Assembly (NCBI GenBank): GCA_023231005.1 | Contig: JALNWG010000011.1 | Location: 23,576-87,575, forward strand | Direction: 5' to 3' | Length of the DNA: 64,000 nt | From: Bacteroidales bacterium | GTDB lineage: Bacteria > Bacteroidota > Bacteroidia > Bacteroidales > FEN-979 | Part shown: in pieces, positions 63,685 through 64,000 of the stretch | Numbering within the stretch: position 1 is the first letter of the stretch | Layout: every line of letters begins with the position of its first letter | The notes under the pieces: generated by a model | What the model was told of the DNA's origin: nothing | The model's input: only the letters and a program-made list of their open reading frames with translations | Databases searched by the model: none | Made by a program: the position numbers and the translations under genes

Positions 63685-63794
63685 TCCTTCAAGCCTTCTT
63701 CAAGCCTCCTTCAACACCCCTTCGAGGCTTCTTCAATCATCATTCAATCCGCATTCAATCCACGTATAATCCTCCTTCAATCATCCATCAATCC
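63685..63794. repeat. Ten-unit imperfect array with exact 11-bp phase
   Basis: TTCAA or a one- or two-base variant recurs at 63688, 63699, 63710, 63721 (TTCGA), 63732, 63743, 63754, 63765 (TATAA), 63776 and 63787 (ATCAA), that is at every 11 bases without exception. The unit consensus is TCCTTCAATCC. Eleven is not a multiple of three, so a coding repeat is excluded, and the phase keeps every unit on nearly the same face of the DNA helix. Confidence 0.85.
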
Positions 63795-64000
63795 GACAAA
63801 GGAGTAATTCGGTGTCATGACCAAAGGAGGCCCGGCTCCAAAGTCTTAGTCAAAAATTTTTCCTGTAAAACATAAATAATTGGCTTTGTGATATTACCTT
63901 TCAGGATAAAGGGCGATTAAGCCTTATTCAGATATTCACGATAAAGGATTGTAAAACGACATTCTATGTTGCGGGTTATTTCCTTTATCAATCATTAACA

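Larger units (their letters stand above)
63386..64000. other. Long non-coding stretch
   Basis: No convincing gene in 615 bases; possible frames are short and out of register with any known protein. It holds a 12-bp palindrome AGTTGCGCAACT (63493-63504), a 14-bp palindrome TGATCAATTGATCA (63537-63550), a hairpin with T-tract (63635-63679), an 11-bp-phased array (63685-63794) and two AAAGGAG boxes (63798-63804, 63823-63829). Confidence 0.6.

Noticed and set aside
63685..63794. CRISPR array
   Set aside because: TTCAATCC resembles the end of some CRISPR repeats, but the period is 11 bases, there are no spacers, and no cas gene is present.
63642..63875. 77-codon frame across the 11-bp array
   Set aside because: Its start lies inside the terminator-like hairpin, and the 11-bp period shifts frame at each unit, so no repeated protein motif results.

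Overview
The window reads as a continuous chromosomal segment of a Bacteroidota (Bacteroidales-like) bacterium. The evidence is two proteins with type IX secretion sorting domains, families typical of this phylum (DUF1599, DUF5606, DUF349, the DoxX/MauE-like BT_3928 type, PD40/OmpA proteins, tricorn-like S41 protease), promoters of the TAnnTTTG type, and start codons preceded by A-rich leaders rather than Shine-Dalgarno sites. No rRNA, tRNA, insertion sequence, prophage or CRISPR array was recognised. Gene density is very high; only the last 615 bases lack a convincing gene.

Layout. 1-9448 (minus) is one tight operon running DUF1599 protein, DoxX/MauE-like protein, orphan DppB-type permease, tpiA, prmA, a giant 1501-residue exported protein of unknown function, and plsY (cut by the window edge). 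Divergent from it are folP and the c-di-AMP synthase dacA. 11199-12789 (minus) holds ruvX and a peptide deformylase read in frame into a TPR lipoprotein. 12860-19971 (plus) carries dapD, a GT9 glycosyltransferase, tsaC, purB, a GT2-like protein, a DUF5606 protein and pyrK-pyrD. 19984-31129 contains murB, two overlapping glycosyltransferase genes, a tandem universal stress protein, a LysM/periplasmic-binding protein, guaA, an M23 endopeptidase and an M49 dipeptidyl peptidase III-like enzyme.

31260-37964 (minus) is a six-gene run: gcvT, three exported proteins of unknown function, an internalin-type leucine-rich-repeat protein built from three repeated modules, and a ComB-family phosphatase. 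Its genes are separated by 3-25 bases, and it is the best candidate here for an undescribed envelope system. 38081-40872 (plus) has a WbpM/CapD-type dehydratase overlapping miaA and ending in a strong bidirectional terminator. Then follow a tricorn-like protease, an OsmC protein, a methionine gamma-lyase-family enzyme, a patatin fused to a beta-barrel (type Vd-like), a DUF349 protein and aroC.

51499-54378 (minus) couples a T9SS cargo gene to the two putrescine-forming enzymes AguB and AguA. A PorE-like OmpA protein follows. 56401-60125 (minus) is a complete riboflavin operon (ribD-ribE-ribBA-ribH) behind an FMN riboswitch whose terminator abuts the ribD start codon. A T9SS cargo protein and an SDR lacking its catalytic lysine come next. 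The final non-coding stretch holds a ten-unit array with exact 11-bp phase.

The points most worth checking are the 11-bp array, the deformylase-lipoprotein fusion (one base away from a classic ATGA stop/start overlap), the LRR/ComB operon, the lysine-less SDR, and two promoters placed so that guaA and the wbpM-like gene would give leaderless mRNAs.
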